DNA of 64,000 bases from Curvibacter sp. GWA2_63_95 (GCA_001795455.1 MGPB01000024.1:1-64000); one strand, 5' to 3'. Counted from the first letter of the stretch, positions 46,183-54,643 are shown. Notes: generated by a model not told the origin, from the letters alone. Translations and numbers: made by a program.

Positions 46183-47533
46183 TTTCCGCGCGCGCCTGCT
46201 GCTCGTTTATGTGGCGGGCATGGCGCTGAGTGCTGCCCTCGTGGGCGTCGTTGTCATGGTGCTGGCCGAACCTTTCAACCGGTACATGTTGGAGAGCGGC
46301 ACCATCGACAAGGCGCAGCAGATTGCTGCCAGTGTGCAGTTTGACGCAGCAGGAATGCCGACGGGGTTTGACCACACGGTGATCGAGCTTTGGGCGTTCA
46401 GCAGCTTGCAGGAGGAAGTGGCGGCGCGCATCCTCGACAGTCAAGGCATGGTGCACTTCACCTCAGACGGCAGCAAGCAGTCGTTGGCACCCGACGGTGC
46501 GCAGTTTGACCCTTCGAGAAAGGCTTTCCAGCTGGTTCGCCATGGCGTTGTCATGCATGCAGCCACCGTACCTGTCAGGCGTGGCGATACAACCTGGTAC
46601 GTGCAGTTTGCCCTCAGCGACCGCCTGGTGCTGCAGGTGCAGCAAAGCATTGGCCGGCCTGCACTGCTTCAGGGCGTGGTGGCGACCTGCGTGACGTTTC
46701 TGGCTGTTTTTCTGATCACTGCGCATTTCACGCTACAGCGTGCGCTCAGACCCTTGCGGGTTGCATCGCTCAAGGCGCAGCGCATCACCCCACAGTCGCT
46801 GGGTGATCGCCTTGATCTGCAAAGCCTTCCCAGCGAATTGGTCCCGCTGGTCGATGCGTTCAATCGGGCCCTCGATCGTCTCCAACTGGGATTTCAGACG
46901 CAGCAGGAATTCCTCGCCAATGCTGCGCACGAACTCAAGACGCCGCTGGCGCTGATTCGGGCGCAGGTAGAGATGGAGGCACCAGAAACTCGCAATCCGC
47001 ATCTCATCCAGGACATCGACCGGATGGCACGCCAGGTGCAACAACTACTGCTTCTGGCCGAGGCCAGCGAAGAGCGGAACTACCGCATGGAGGCATGCGC
47101 CCCCCGCGTGGCCATGATGGAGGCATCTGATTTCATGAGCCGCGTCGCGCAGCGCAGCCATGTGCAGATCAGCCTGATCTTCGAGGATGCGGTGGGAACA
47201 ACCTGGATGGCGGATCGCGGAGCTGTGTTCACGCTCCTCAAGAATCTGCTGGAGAACGCTATTCAGCACAGCCCGGCCGGTGGCACGGTGTATTTGCGGG
47301 TGCATGCCAGCGGATTCTCCGTCTCTGACCAGGGGCCTGGCGTTGCTCCCGAGCATCTGGAGAAACTCTTTGAACGCTTCTGGCGAGGCGCATCCAGGCG
47401 CGATGAGGGCGCGGGACTCGGGCTGTCCATTTGCAAGGAGATCGTTTCGGCGCACGGATGGCATATCGAAGCACGGCTCGGTGCCCCCGGGCTGCAAATG
47501 CACGTTGTATCGCCTCAAAGAGACCTGCATTGA
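46145..47533 (+). CDS. Sensor histidine kinase (QseC-like)
   Basis: A 462-residue membrane kinase: helix 1 (about 15-40), a periplasmic part, helix 2 (about 176-200), HAMP, H-box FLANAAHELKTPLALI, N-box LLENAIQHSP, G boxes SDQGPGVAPEH and GAGLGLSI. It pairs with the overlapping regulator. The adjacent MipA gene is a candidate target. A second in-frame ATG at 46151 is equally possible. Confidence 0.92.
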   Translation: MDMRFVTIRWPRSFRARLLLVYVAGMALSAALVGVVVMVLAEPFNRYMLESGTIDKAQQIAASVQFDAAGMPTGFDHTVIELWAFSSLQEEVAARILDSQGMVHFTSDGSKQSLAPDGAQFDPSRKAFQLVRHGVVMHAATVPVRRGDTTWYVQFALSDRLVLQVQQSIGRPALLQGVVATCVTFLAVFLITAHFTLQRALRPLRVASLKAQRITPQSLGDRLDLQSLPSELVPLVDAFNRALDRLQLGFQTQQEFLANAAHELKTPLALIRAQVEMEAPETRNPHLIQDIDRMARQVQQLLLLAEASEERNYRMEACAPRVAMMEASDFMSRVAQRSHVQISLIFEDAVGTTWMADRGAVFTLLKNLLENAIQHSPAGGTVYLRVHASGFSVSDQGPGVAPEHLEKLFERFWRGASRRDEGAGLGLSICKEIVSAHGWHIEARLGAPGLQMHVVSPQRDLH

Positions 47534-47556
47534 AAAATTCACTTTGAATTCATCCC

Positions 47557-47850
47557 ATGCCTGATGAGGCTGCACCGGTCCATCAAGGTCGGGTGACTTT
47601 GTTTCTGGGAATAAACTCAGACAAGGAATTCAAGCATCTCGTTCGCCAACACCTTCCTGACATTTCGGAGGATGTTTGCTCCTTGGCAAGACTGGGACAG
47701 CTAGCAGCCATCGCCGGTATGGCACTCCCTGACGATGCTAGGAAGCACAGCATGCTAACTGCGCAAGAAACATACAGGTCCAATGCCTTGCGTCGGCGGA
47801 GGCACAGGAATCGCCCCGGTTCTCTCAATCGTGCGAGGCGCAATTGCTGA
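47557..47850 (+). CDS. Unrecognised short ORF beside the reductase remnant
   Basis: A 97-codon frame with lower GC than its neighbours. It shows no signal peptide or family I recognise ([20 protein letters not shown] region). Its last 68 bases overlap the reductase remnant in another frame, so at least its C-terminus is probably not native. It may be a decayed fragment. Confidence 0.3.
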   Translation: MPDEAAPVHQGRVTLFLGINSDKEFKHLVRQHLPDISEDVCSLARLGQLAAIAGMALPDDARKHSMLTAQETYRSNALRRRRHRNRPGSLNRARRNC

Positions 47851-48100
47851 GGGCATGAACAACCCAATCCACCTCTACTTTGGTGTTCGAAGCCAACAAG
47901 ACGTATACGACACCGATCGCTTGCGCCAACTGGCTAAAGACCATTCCAACATCTGCATCAACATCCTAGTGGCCACCGGTCAGGCCGGGGAAATGCAGCG
48001 GACAGGGCTCATGACTGACGCTCTGAATTTACTGGTGGCACACCTAGGCGTCAGTCCAGAACATGTCTATGCAGACGCTTTCTACCCCAGCGGTATCTGA
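47783..48100 (+). pseudogene. Remnant of a NagAa/DntAa-type ferredoxin reductase
   Basis: NagAa-type reductases pass electrons from NADH to ring-hydroxylating dioxygenases. This 105-residue frame matches only the C-terminal NAD-binding half: [37 protein letters not shown] and the end [12 protein letters not shown]. The 2Fe-2S and FAD domains are missing. TD is joined directly to ALNLLVA, where intact relatives (from memory) have about 25 more residues including a W-R-A-Y-L-C-G motif. So it has both a 5' loss and an internal in-frame deletion. Confidence 0.8.
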
Positions 48101-48143
48101 ATTTCTTCTATCCCTCCATCTGAATCGAGCAAGGAGACAAATA

Positions 48144-48236
48144 ATGACAACAACAGCCTCAGTATTCCCCGATAAGCCGCAATGGGAGGCCGCTCTTTGC
48201 AGTCACCAGATCCAGAACATCAGTGTCCAGGCGTAG
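48144..48236 (+). pseudogene. Truncated 5' end of an unknown gene after the reductase remnant
   Basis: AAGGAGA lies 7 bases before ATG 48144 and starts a 30-residue frame (M-T-T-T-A-S-V-F-P-D-K-P-Q-W-E-A-A-L-C). It soon runs into the end of the convergent ftrD coding sequence. A good start with no body suggests the rest was deleted at a junction near 48196-48203. Confidence 0.45.
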
Positions 48237-49624
48237 TCCACCAGTGCCAGCGCGGGAAGCATCGCCGCTAGCGCCGGCACATAGCGGCTACGCTGGGGGG
48301 CGTAGCGCTGGCAAATGCCGTGCGCCAAAACCAGCGACCACAGGTTGGCAGCGCTCAGCAGTAGCAGGCGCACGTCATTGGCCCAGTACACCGGCACACC
48401 TTCGTTCTTGAGAAAATTCACCGTCAGCGCCGACAGGCCCAGGAAGATGCCGCAGCCCGCCAGCGGAATGAGGGCCTGGCTCAGGTGGTAAAAGCGCTGC
48501 GTGCGCCAAGGGCCGAGGGCACGATTGGCCGCGGTCAAGGGTAGCGCCAGCCCCAGGCCCATGACCGCGCCCATGCCAAAGATGTAGGCCAGCAGCAAGC
48601 CGCCATCGAGCCAGGAAAACACGTCGCGCTGTGCCGGGTAGTTGGTCAGCAGCCACCAGGGCGCGTTTTCGGCGAAGGGCCACCAGATGTCGCGCGCCAT
48701 CAGCCACTCGGCCAGCCACTGCTTGGCCGCGCCAAAGTGCGGGTTCACCGTCCACTGAAAAGCGCCGATGGCAATGCCCAGCAGACCCACCAGAATCAAC
48801 AGGGTTTGCCAGCCATTGGCCAGCTGTTCGCCCAGCGCCACCACTTCGGTGTTGGGCGAGCGCACGGTCAGTGCGATGGCGTCGCGGTGGCCGCTGCAGC
48901 GCCCGCACATGTGGCAGTCGCTGGCACCTTCCATCTTGCGCATGGCCACCAGCGGGGCACAGTTGACTGGCTGGATGCGGATGGTGCGCCCACCCTGCGG
49001 GGTGTAGGAGGCACGCCAGGCGGTCGCATCCACCTTGAAATGCAGGGGTGACAACTTGCTCAGCAGGCCAAAGACCCCGCTGACCGGGCACAGGTACTTG
49101 CACCACACCCGTTTTTCACGGCCATACACATAACCAATGGCAATGGCCGCCACCGTAGAGCCCCCCAGCACCAGCAACACCGCCTTGGGGTACTGGTAGA
49201 CACTGACCATTTGGCCGTAGACGGTGGTGCCCACAAAAGCGACGAAAGGCCAGCCGCCCCAGCGCATCCAGTGCGGTATGGCGTGGTTACGCCCCTTGCG
49301 ACTGGCCCATTCCGACAAGGCCCCTTCGGGGCACAAGACGCCGCACCAGACCCGCCCCATGAGCACCATGCTCAACAGCACGAAGGGCCACCAGATGCCC
49401 CAGAACACGAACTGGGCAAACACCGTGAGGTGGGTGAATACGTGGGCGGTTTCGTCGGGCAGCGGCAACAGCGCCGGTACGATGATCAGCGTGCCATAAA
49501 ACAGCACCACCACCCATTGGGTGGCGCGAATACAGCGCCCGTGTCGGCGCAGCCAGTCGCCGGCAGCGGCACTCAGCGCGTTCAGGCGTGCGCTTGTTGC
49601 TGGCGCGTTGGCCGCGATATCCAT
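48203..49624 (-). CDS. ftrD: FtrD-type membrane polyferredoxin of ferrous iron uptake
   Basis: In the FtrABCD system of Bordetella and Brucella this subunit is thought to move electrons from the cupredoxin step. The 473-residue product has several helices and Cys motifs WCGVLCPEG and WCKYLCPVSG, and a soluble CHMCGRCSGH cluster with three cysteines. ATG 49624 gives a 43-bp overlap with ftrC. It is the last gene of the four-gene operon. Confidence 0.88.
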   Translation of the reverse strand: MDIAANAPATSARLNALSAAAGDWLRRHGRCIRATQWVVVLFYGTLIIVPALLPLPDETAHVFTHLTVFAQFVFWGIWWPFVLLSMVLMGRVWCGVLCPEGALSEWASRKGRNHAIPHWMRWGGWPFVAFVGTTVYGQMVSVYQYPKAVLLVLGGSTVAAIAIGYVYGREKRVWCKYLCPVSGVFGLLSKLSPLHFKVDATAWRASYTPQGGRTIRIQPVNCAPLVAMRKMEGASDCHMCGRCSGHRDAIALTVRSPNTEVVALGEQLANGWQTLLILVGLLGIAIGAFQWTVNPHFGAAKQWLAEWLMARDIWWPFAENAPWWLLTNYPAQRDVFSWLDGGLLLAYIFGMGAVMGLGLALPLTAANRALGPWRTQRFYHLSQALIPLAGCGIFLGLSALTVNFLKNEGVPVYWANDVRLLLLSAANLWSLVLAHGICQRYAPQRSRYVPALAAMLPALALVDYAWTLMFWIW

Positions 49625-50415
49625 TGCACGCCACCCCAATACAGACAGAACACCAGAAAAATCATCAGTGAGGGCCGCGCCCGGTAACCGGTGAAGGCCG
49701 ACACCACACCACCCAAAACGGTGCCGTCATCGAGCACGCCCGAGCTGTCCCACAGCTGCGCCACCAGGGCCGGCACCAGTTGCACGCCAATCAGCCGGTC
49801 CACGCCCGCCACCAGCAGGGCACCGCCCAGCAGCAGCAACAGGATTTCCGTGCCTTTGAAAAACGCACGCCAGGAAATGTATTTGCCGCCCAGTTGCAGC
49901 AGGTAAAAGGTGCCGGCAGCCAGCACCACACCCAGGCCCAGCGCCAGCCAGAAAGACGGGGCACCCAGGCCATTCGCGCCCGTGGCCAGGCTGCTCAGAA
50001 ACAGCACCGCCTCGCTGCCCTCGCGGGTGATGGCAATAGCGGCCAGCGAAAACACGCCCCACCAGTTTTGCTGCTGTGTGCTGTGCCCCAGCGACTGCTC
50101 CAGGTTCCGGCGCATGCTTTGCCCGTGGCGACGCATCCAGAACACCATTTGCACAATCAGGCCCGCCGCCGCCAGCAGCAAACCGGCTTGGAAGTATTCC
50201 TGGCCCTCGTCGGACAGCACGGCATTCACCGCATCAATGCCCAAACCCAGCAGGAAGGCGCCGCCCAGGCCCGCCAGCACCCCCAGCCACAGGTATTTCA
50301 AGCCGGGCTTGCCCTGCGGGTTGTGCGACAGCCATGCATGCAAAATGCCCACCACCAGCATAGCCTCGACGGTTTCCCGCCACATCACGAACAGTATCTG
50401 GCTGAAATTCTGCAT
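49582..50415 (-). CDS. ftrC: FtrC/EfeU-type iron permease
   Basis: A 277-residue, roughly seven-helix permease with two REXXE iron-binding motifs typical of Ftr1/EfeU: MWRETVEAML (near the N-terminus) and ITREGSEAVLF (about residue 125). It lies between the cupredoxin and polyferredoxin genes with a 3-bp gap and an overlap. Confidence 0.92.
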   Translation of the reverse strand: MQNFSQILFVMWRETVEAMLVVGILHAWLSHNPQGKPGLKYLWLGVLAGLGGAFLLGLGIDAVNAVLSDEGQEYFQAGLLLAAAGLIVQMVFWMRRHGQSMRRNLEQSLGHSTQQQNWWGVFSLAAIAITREGSEAVLFLSSLATGANGLGAPSFWLALGLGVVLAAGTFYLLQLGGKYISWRAFFKGTEILLLLLGGALLVAGVDRLIGVQLVPALVAQLWDSSGVLDDGTVLGGVVSAFTGYRARPSLMIFLVFCLYWGGVQWISRPTRQQQAHA

Positions 50416-50418
50416 GGT

Positions 50419-50760
50419 TTACCTGGCAACAATGCTTCCCTGACCGGTTTGAATGTGGAAGTCGTCGAAGAACTTGTACTCCCCCGGCTCCAGCGGAAAA
50501 ATCACGACAAAGGAGGAACCACCCGGGTTCAGCGCCTTTTCCTTGCGCAACTGCAGGCTTTCGAATTCGATGGCCTCGGTGCCGGTGTTGAAAATCTCGA
50601 TCTTGATTTTCTTGCCCGCCGGGACAACCAGCTTTTTCGGCTTGAACACGCCGTTGTTGCACTCCAACCGAAAGGTCGGCAAATCGTCTGCAGCCTGCGC
50701 GCCGCTCAGTGGCAGCATCCACAGGCAGGCCAGCGCGGCCAGGGCGAGTCGTTTTTGCAT
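50419..50760 (-). CDS. ftrB: FtrB-type periplasmic cupredoxin
   Basis: A 113-residue secreted protein: signal peptide (about 1-23, ending AQA) and a cupredoxin-like beta-sandwich (KPKKLVVPAGKKIKIEIFNT, FPLEPGEYKFFDDFH). FtrB proteins are proposed to oxidise Fe(II) before transport. ATG 50760 is used; a start at 50772 would spoil the signal peptide. It lies 24 bp after ftrA. Confidence 0.88.
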   Translation of the reverse strand: MQKRLALAALACLWMLPLSGAQAADDLPTFRLECNNGVFKPKKLVVPAGKKIKIEIFNTGTEAIEFESLQLRKEKALNPGGSSFVVIFPLEPGEYKFFDDFHIQTGQGSIVAR

Positions 50761-50784
50761 GGTCAGTCCCAACGCGGCAAGGGC

Positions 50785-51327
50785 TTAGTAGCCGCCTTTT
50801 TTACCGGTACCGGCAAAAGTGAAGTCGTAGTTCAGGTCGAAGGCCTTGAACCAGGGGGCCACACCGGTCTCCTTGTCCACATGGCGGCCGAAGTGGCCAT
50901 GGGCATTGGCCGACGGCGGCTGCACCGTGAACTTGAGCTTGTACTTGCCGGGGCCGTCGAGCTTGACGTTGTCACCGTAATGGGGGCCGTCGCTGGCCAC
51001 CATGGGCATCAGGTCGCCTTCGACCTTGAAGCTGCTGCCCACCTTGGTGATTTCAAATTTGATGACCAGATTGGGCATCCAATCCCCTTCGGAAAAACCG
51101 TTCGGGTTTTTCTTGGTGGCATGGATGTCGGCTTCAAGGTGGATGTCGGACTCTTCCACCCGCTTCATCATGCCGTCCGGCTCCATCTTGACGGGCTGCA
51201 GGTACACCGCACCGATTTCCATGCCACCGACAATCTGGTGTTTTCCAATCGGGGTCTCGGCGGCCTGGCTCAGAGGGGCGGCGAGGGCCAAGCCGGTGAG
51301 TACGAGGCAAAGCAGTTTCGTTTTCAT
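50785..51327 (-). CDS. ftrA: FtrA/P19-type periplasmic iron-binding protein
   Basis: A 180-residue secreted protein of the P19/Tp34 family: signal peptide (1-22, ending SQA) and conserved Met/His/Glu positions of the metal site (GGMEIGAVYLQPV, ESDIHLEADIHA, HGHFGRHVD). It is first in the ftrABCD operon and is preceded by a Fur-like site about 115 bp upstream. Confidence 0.93.
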   Translation of the reverse strand: MKTKLLCLVLTGLALAAPLSQAAETPIGKHQIVGGMEIGAVYLQPVKMEPDGMMKRVEESDIHLEADIHATKKNPNGFSEGDWMPNLVIKFEITKVGSSFKVEGDLMPMVASDGPHYGDNVKLDGPGKYKLKFTVQPPSANAHGHFGRHVDKETGVAPWFKAFDLNYDFTFAGTGKKGGY

Positions 51328-51441
51328 GGTGCGCTTACTTTCGACATTTAGAAGATGATTCGAGCCGACATCGTGGATGCGGGTGACTCTCGGTTGCGAT
51401 GTGGTGCATCGCCCCAGGTTGGGTATTTGAATCGTTCTAAA

Positions 51442-51465
51442 TGAGAATGATTTTGATTTTTATCA
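51442..51465 (-). promoter_or_regulatory. Fur-like box upstream of ftrABCD
   Basis: TGAGAATGATTTTGA (51442-51456) matches the 7-1-7 Fur consensus TGATAATNATTATCA at 11 of 14 defined positions. An overlapping TGATTTTTATCA (51454-51465) adds a second inverted element. It is placed where a repressor of ftrA should bind. Confidence 0.7.
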
Positions 51466-51564
51466 ATGCCTGTGCTGCCACGGCATTCTGATGCGCAGGC
51501 TGATCGCTCCCATGCCGAATCGCCCCATGCGCTGGAACGCACAGCGGTGCAGGTAACCGCAACC

Positions 51565-52293
51565 TCAGCGCAAACGAAAGCTCTGGAATTTTCCCGACAG
51601 AGTTCGTTGCAATGGCAGCGAAATCTCAGCCGATTCACCGAGCGGCGAGCGATGTGCCTGCAAAACCCAGTGTTGCACTCCGCATTCCATCAATTCGTCG
51701 GCGAGCGCAAGCAGTTGATTCTCGGTAAACAGGCCGGAATGCCATGTCGTCCGGCATTCGAGGCCTGTGTTGCTGGCCAATAGCAGGCGCAATGATTCCC
51801 GGGCGCGCGCACCACTGCCAGGGGTGCTAGTGAGCACGTCGTGGCAGTGCAGGGGAGCCTTGATGTCTAGGCCCACCCAATCCAGCTGGGGCAATACGGC
51901 CGCCAGGCGCTCTGGGTACATGCCCCCGGTGTGCAGGGCGGTTGCAAAGCCCAACGCGCGCACCGCCTGCAGCGCTTCGGGTAGTGCGGTTTGCAAGGTG
52001 GGCTCGCCGCCGGAGAACACCACACCGTCGAGCAGTCCCCGGCGGGTGTGCAAAAAAGCCAGCACCTGCGCCCAGTCCCACGGGGTGGGGGCGTTGGCAT
52101 CTAGCAGTTCGGGGTTGTGGCAGTAGCTGCAGCGCCAGGGGCAGCCCTGACAAAAGACTACCGCCGCCAGACGCCCCGGAAAGTCAATGGTGGTCAGCCG
52201 GGTCAGGCCACCCACCCGAAGGCCGGTGCCCGCGCGGGCAGCCGCTATCGCATCGCGCGCGGAGGCTTCAGCCCGCACAGCGCTGTTCGGCAA
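51565..52293 (-). CDS. nrdG: Anaerobic ribonucleotide reductase activating protein
   Basis: A radical SAM enzyme that installs the glycyl radical on NrdD. The 242-residue product has the 4Fe-4S motif CQGCPWRCSYC (about residues 48-58) and the SGGEP AdoMet motif. It overlaps the 3' end of the 62-codon NrdD glycyl-radical gene by 26 bp. The C-terminus has the usual length. Confidence 0.93.
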   Translation of the reverse strand: MPNSAVRAEASARDAIAAARAGTGLRVGGLTRLTTIDFPGRLAAVVFCQGCPWRCSYCHNPELLDANAPTPWDWAQVLAFLHTRRGLLDGVVFSGGEPTLQTALPEALQAVRALGFATALHTGGMYPERLAAVLPQLDWVGLDIKAPLHCHDVLTSTPGSGARARESLRLLLASNTGLECRTTWHSGLFTENQLLALADELMECGVQHWVLQAHRSPLGESAEISLPLQRTLSGKFQSFRLR

Positions 52294-52456
52294 AGAACTG
52301 GCGCTCCTGGTGCTCGCCCTGTTTGCCGATGTTGAAGCTGGCCACCGGGCGGTGGTAGCCCATGACGCGGGTCCACACCTCGCAGGGTTGGCGCTCGGCG
52401 TCGGTGAGCTGCACGGCAGCGGACAGAGGGGTAGATTCAGTGGTGCTGTGGTTCAT
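52268..52456 (-). CDS. Detached glycyl-radical segment of NrdD
   Basis: A 62-residue protein. Residues 25-55 (C-E-V-W-T-R-V-M-G-Y-H-R-P-V...F-N-I-G-K-Q-G-E-H) correspond to the C-terminal tail of class III reductases, where the radical Gly lies in R-V-X-G-Y; here it is Gly33. The preceding NrdD gene stops just before this segment. The small gene has its own strong ribosome-binding site (AAAGGAG, 6 bases before ATG), so it is translated on its own. NrdG, which activates that glycine, overlaps its end. This looks like a split reductase, not a damaged one. Confidence 0.82.
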   Translation of the reverse strand: MNHSTTESTPLSAAVQLTDAERQPCEVWTRVMGYHRPVASFNIGKQGEHQERQFFAEQRCAG

Positions 52457-52481
52457 GTAATACTCCTTTAGTGGTTGAGTT

Positions 52482-52540
52482 TGCTATAAATTTGGTAGCT
52501 ACTCGCGCATATTTGGCGGGGGCTAGATGCCAATTAGGCT
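52482..52540 (+). repeat. Dispersed 60-bp element, copy I (between the two nrdD pieces)
   Basis: TGCTAT, 8 bases, TAGCTACTCGCGCA, then GGCGGGGGCTAGATGCC. It lies antisense to nrdD, fills most of the gap between the nrdD core and the glycyl-radical gene, and its right end covers the stop codon of the core gene (52534-52536). Confidence 0.85.
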
Positions 52541-54552
52541 GCTAATTTCTCGCGTTTGGCCAGTAGCCGCTCGGTGTCGCACACCGGGCAAAACGGGTGT
52601 TCGCCCGCCAGGTAGCCGTGTGTGGGGCAGATCGAGAAGGTGGGTGTGACCGTGATGTAGGGCAGGCGAAAACGGGTCAATGCGCGTTGGACCAGCGCAC
52701 GACAGGCGTCGCCGCTGGATAGGCGTTCACCCATGTACAGGTGCAGCACAGTACCGCCGGTGTACTTGGACTGCAGCTCCTCCTGGCGCTGCAGTGCCTC
52801 AAACGGATCGTCGGTAAAGCCCACGGGCAGTTGCGACGAGTTGGTGTAGTAGGGCCGTTCAGTGCTGCCGGCCTGCAGGATGTCCGGCCAGCGCTTGGCA
52901 TCTTCCTTGGCAAATCGGTAGGTGGTGCCTTCGGCCGGTGTGGCCTCCAGGTTGTACAGGTGGCCGGTTTCTTCCTGAAAGTCGACGATGCGTGCACGCA
53001 CGTGGTCCAACAGCCGCAGGGCCAGGGCCAGGCCTTGCGGGGCTGCGATGTCGTAGAGGTCGGCGCTGAAGTTGCGCACCATCTCGTTGATGCCATTGAC
53101 GCCCAGCGTGCTGAAGTGGTTGCGCAGCGTGCCCAGGTAACGCTTGGTGTAGGGGAACAGGCCCTGGTCCATCAGGCGCTGGATGAGCTTGCGTTTGGTC
53201 TCCAGGCTTTGTTTGCCCAGTTCCAGCAGTCGGTCCAGTGCGGCCAGCAAGGCTGGCTCGTCGCCGCGGTACAGATACCCCAGGCGCGCGCAGTTGACCG
53301 TGACCACACCCAGGCTGCCGGTCTGCTCGGCGCTGCCGAACAGGCCGTTGCCACGCTTGAGCAACTCGCGCAAATCCAGCTGCAGGCGGCAGCACATGGA
53401 GCGCACCATGTTCGGCTCCAGCTCGGAATTGATGAAGTTCTGGAAGTACGGCAGGCCGTACTTGGCCGTCATCTCAAACAGCAGCTGCGCGTTCTCGCTC
53501 TCCCACGGAAAATCCTTGGTGATGTTGTACGTGGGGATAGGGAAGGTGAACACGCGGCCCTTGGCATCGCCCGTGGTCATCACGTCAATGTAGGCGCGGT
53601 TGATGAGATCCATCTCCACCTGCAAGTCACCGTACGCGAAGGGCATCTCTTTGCCTGCGATCACGGGCACCTGCTCGCGCAGGTCCTCGGGGCAGGTCCA
53701 GTCGAAGGTGAGGTTGGTGAACGGCGTCTGCGTGCCCCAGCGCGAGGGCACGTTCAGGTTGTAGACCAGCTCCTGGATGCACTGGCGCACGGCGGCGTAG
53801 TCCATGGCATCGATGCGAACAAAGGGCGCCATGTAGGTATCGAACGACGAGAACGCCTGCGCACCCGCCCACTCGTTCTGCAGTGTGCCCAGAAAGTTCA
53901 CGATCTGCCCCACCGCCGAGCTCATGTGCTTGGGCGGCCCCGCTTCCACCTTGCCCGGCACGCCGTTCAGGCCCTCGTGCAGCAGCGTGCGCAGCGACCA
54001 GCCCGCGCAGTAGCCGCTGAGCATGTCGAGGTCGTGGATGTGGATGTCGCCGTTGCGGTGCGCCTCGCCGATCTCGGGCGTGTAGACGTGCGACAGCCAG
54101 TAGTTGGCCGTGACCTTGCCCGCCACGTTGAGGATCAGCCCGCCCAGCGAGTAGCCCTGGTTGGCGTTGGCGTTCACGCGCCAGTCGGCACGGGTGAGGT
54201 ATTCGTTGATGGACGACTCTACATTCACCAATGTCTGGTGGTCGGCACGCAGGGTGGCGTGGCGCTCGCGGTAGGCAATGTAGGCGCGCGCCGTGGCCAG
54301 GTGGTTGGCGGCAATCAGGGTCTGTTCCACCACGTCCTGGATTTGTTCAATGGCGGGCGCCAGCCCATGGAAGCGGTGAATCAGCACCTTGCCCACCTGG
54401 GCGCACAGCAAGCTTGCTTCGTCGTCACCAAATTCGCCGCTTGCCGCACCCGCACGCACCAGGGCCGAGTGGATCTTGGCTGCGTCAAAAGCTGCGCTTT
54501 GGCCGCCCCGCTTGATGACCGAGCGCGGTAAGGAAGTAGGGGGATTGTGCAA
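52534..54552 (-). CDS. nrdD: Class III (anaerobic) ribonucleotide reductase core, lacking the glycyl-radical tail
   Basis: Reduces ribonucleoside triphosphates under anoxia. The 672-residue product has an N-terminal ATP-cone (about 8-100), a catalytic barrel (MCCRLQLDLRELL, GSLGVVTVNCARLGYL) and the zinc site SICPTHGYLAGEHPFCPVC close to the end. It then stops at REKLAA, without the R-V-X-G-Y tail, which is encoded by the next gene. I place the start at TTG 54552, with GGAG 7 bases upstream. The GTG at 54603 has no such site and would put an NrdR box inside the coding region. Confidence 0.92.
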   Translation of the reverse strand: MHNPPTSLPRSVIKRGGQSAAFDAAKIHSALVRAGAASGEFGDDEASLLCAQVGKVLIHRFHGLAPAIEQIQDVVEQTLIAANHLATARAYIAYRERHATLRADHQTLVNVESSINEYLTRADWRVNANANQGYSLGGLILNVAGKVTANYWLSHVYTPEIGEAHRNGDIHIHDLDMLSGYCAGWSLRTLLHEGLNGVPGKVEAGPPKHMSSAVGQIVNFLGTLQNEWAGAQAFSSFDTYMAPFVRIDAMDYAAVRQCIQELVYNLNVPSRWGTQTPFTNLTFDWTCPEDLREQVPVIAGKEMPFAYGDLQVEMDLINRAYIDVMTTGDAKGRVFTFPIPTYNITKDFPWESENAQLLFEMTAKYGLPYFQNFINSELEPNMVRSMCCRLQLDLRELLKRGNGLFGSAEQTGSLGVVTVNCARLGYLYRGDEPALLAALDRLLELGKQSLETKRKLIQRLMDQGLFPYTKRYLGTLRNHFSTLGVNGINEMVRNFSADLYDIAAPQGLALALRLLDHVRARIVDFQEETGHLYNLEATPAEGTTYRFAKEDAKRWPDILQAGSTERPYYTNSSQLPVGFTDDPFEALQRQEELQSKYTGGTVLHLYMGERLSSGDACRALVQRALTRFRLPYITVTPTFSICPTHGYLAGEHPFCPVCDTERLLAKREKLAA

Positions 54553-54583
54553 GGGGGGGCTCCAGAGTGATTGTTGATCGTAA

Positions 54584-54599
54584 ACACTACCTATGGTGT
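54584..54599 (-). promoter_or_regulatory. NrdR box, proximal
   Basis: ACACTACCTATGGTGT is a 16-bp near-palindrome matching the NrdR consensus (ACAC...GTGT). It lies just upstream of the nrdD ribosome-binding site and over the likely transcription start. Confidence 0.8.
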
Positions 54600-54601
54600 G
54601 C

Positions 54602-54643
54602 ACGATAGCCTTGAGACACTACCTGTAGTTTGATTTAAGACAA
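54602..54643 (-). promoter_or_regulatory. Probable nrdD promoter with a weak FNR/Anr-like site
   Basis: On the minus strand TATCGT (54607-54602) is a possible -10 element. TTGAT-N4-GACAA at 54630-54643 matches the FNR consensus at 8 of 10 positions; its centre would be near -41.5 if transcription starts around 54595. Suggestive only. Confidence 0.4.
54616..54631 (-). promoter_or_regulatory. NrdR box, distal
   Basis: ACACTACCTGTAGTTT, the second 16-bp box, begins exactly 32 bp from the first, about three helical turns, the spacing known for paired NrdR sites. Confidence 0.8.

Noticed and set aside
54552-54603. GTG at 54603 as the nrdD start
   Set aside because: It has no ribosome-binding site, and an NrdR box would be inside the coding sequence. 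TTG 54552 has GGAG at good spacing.
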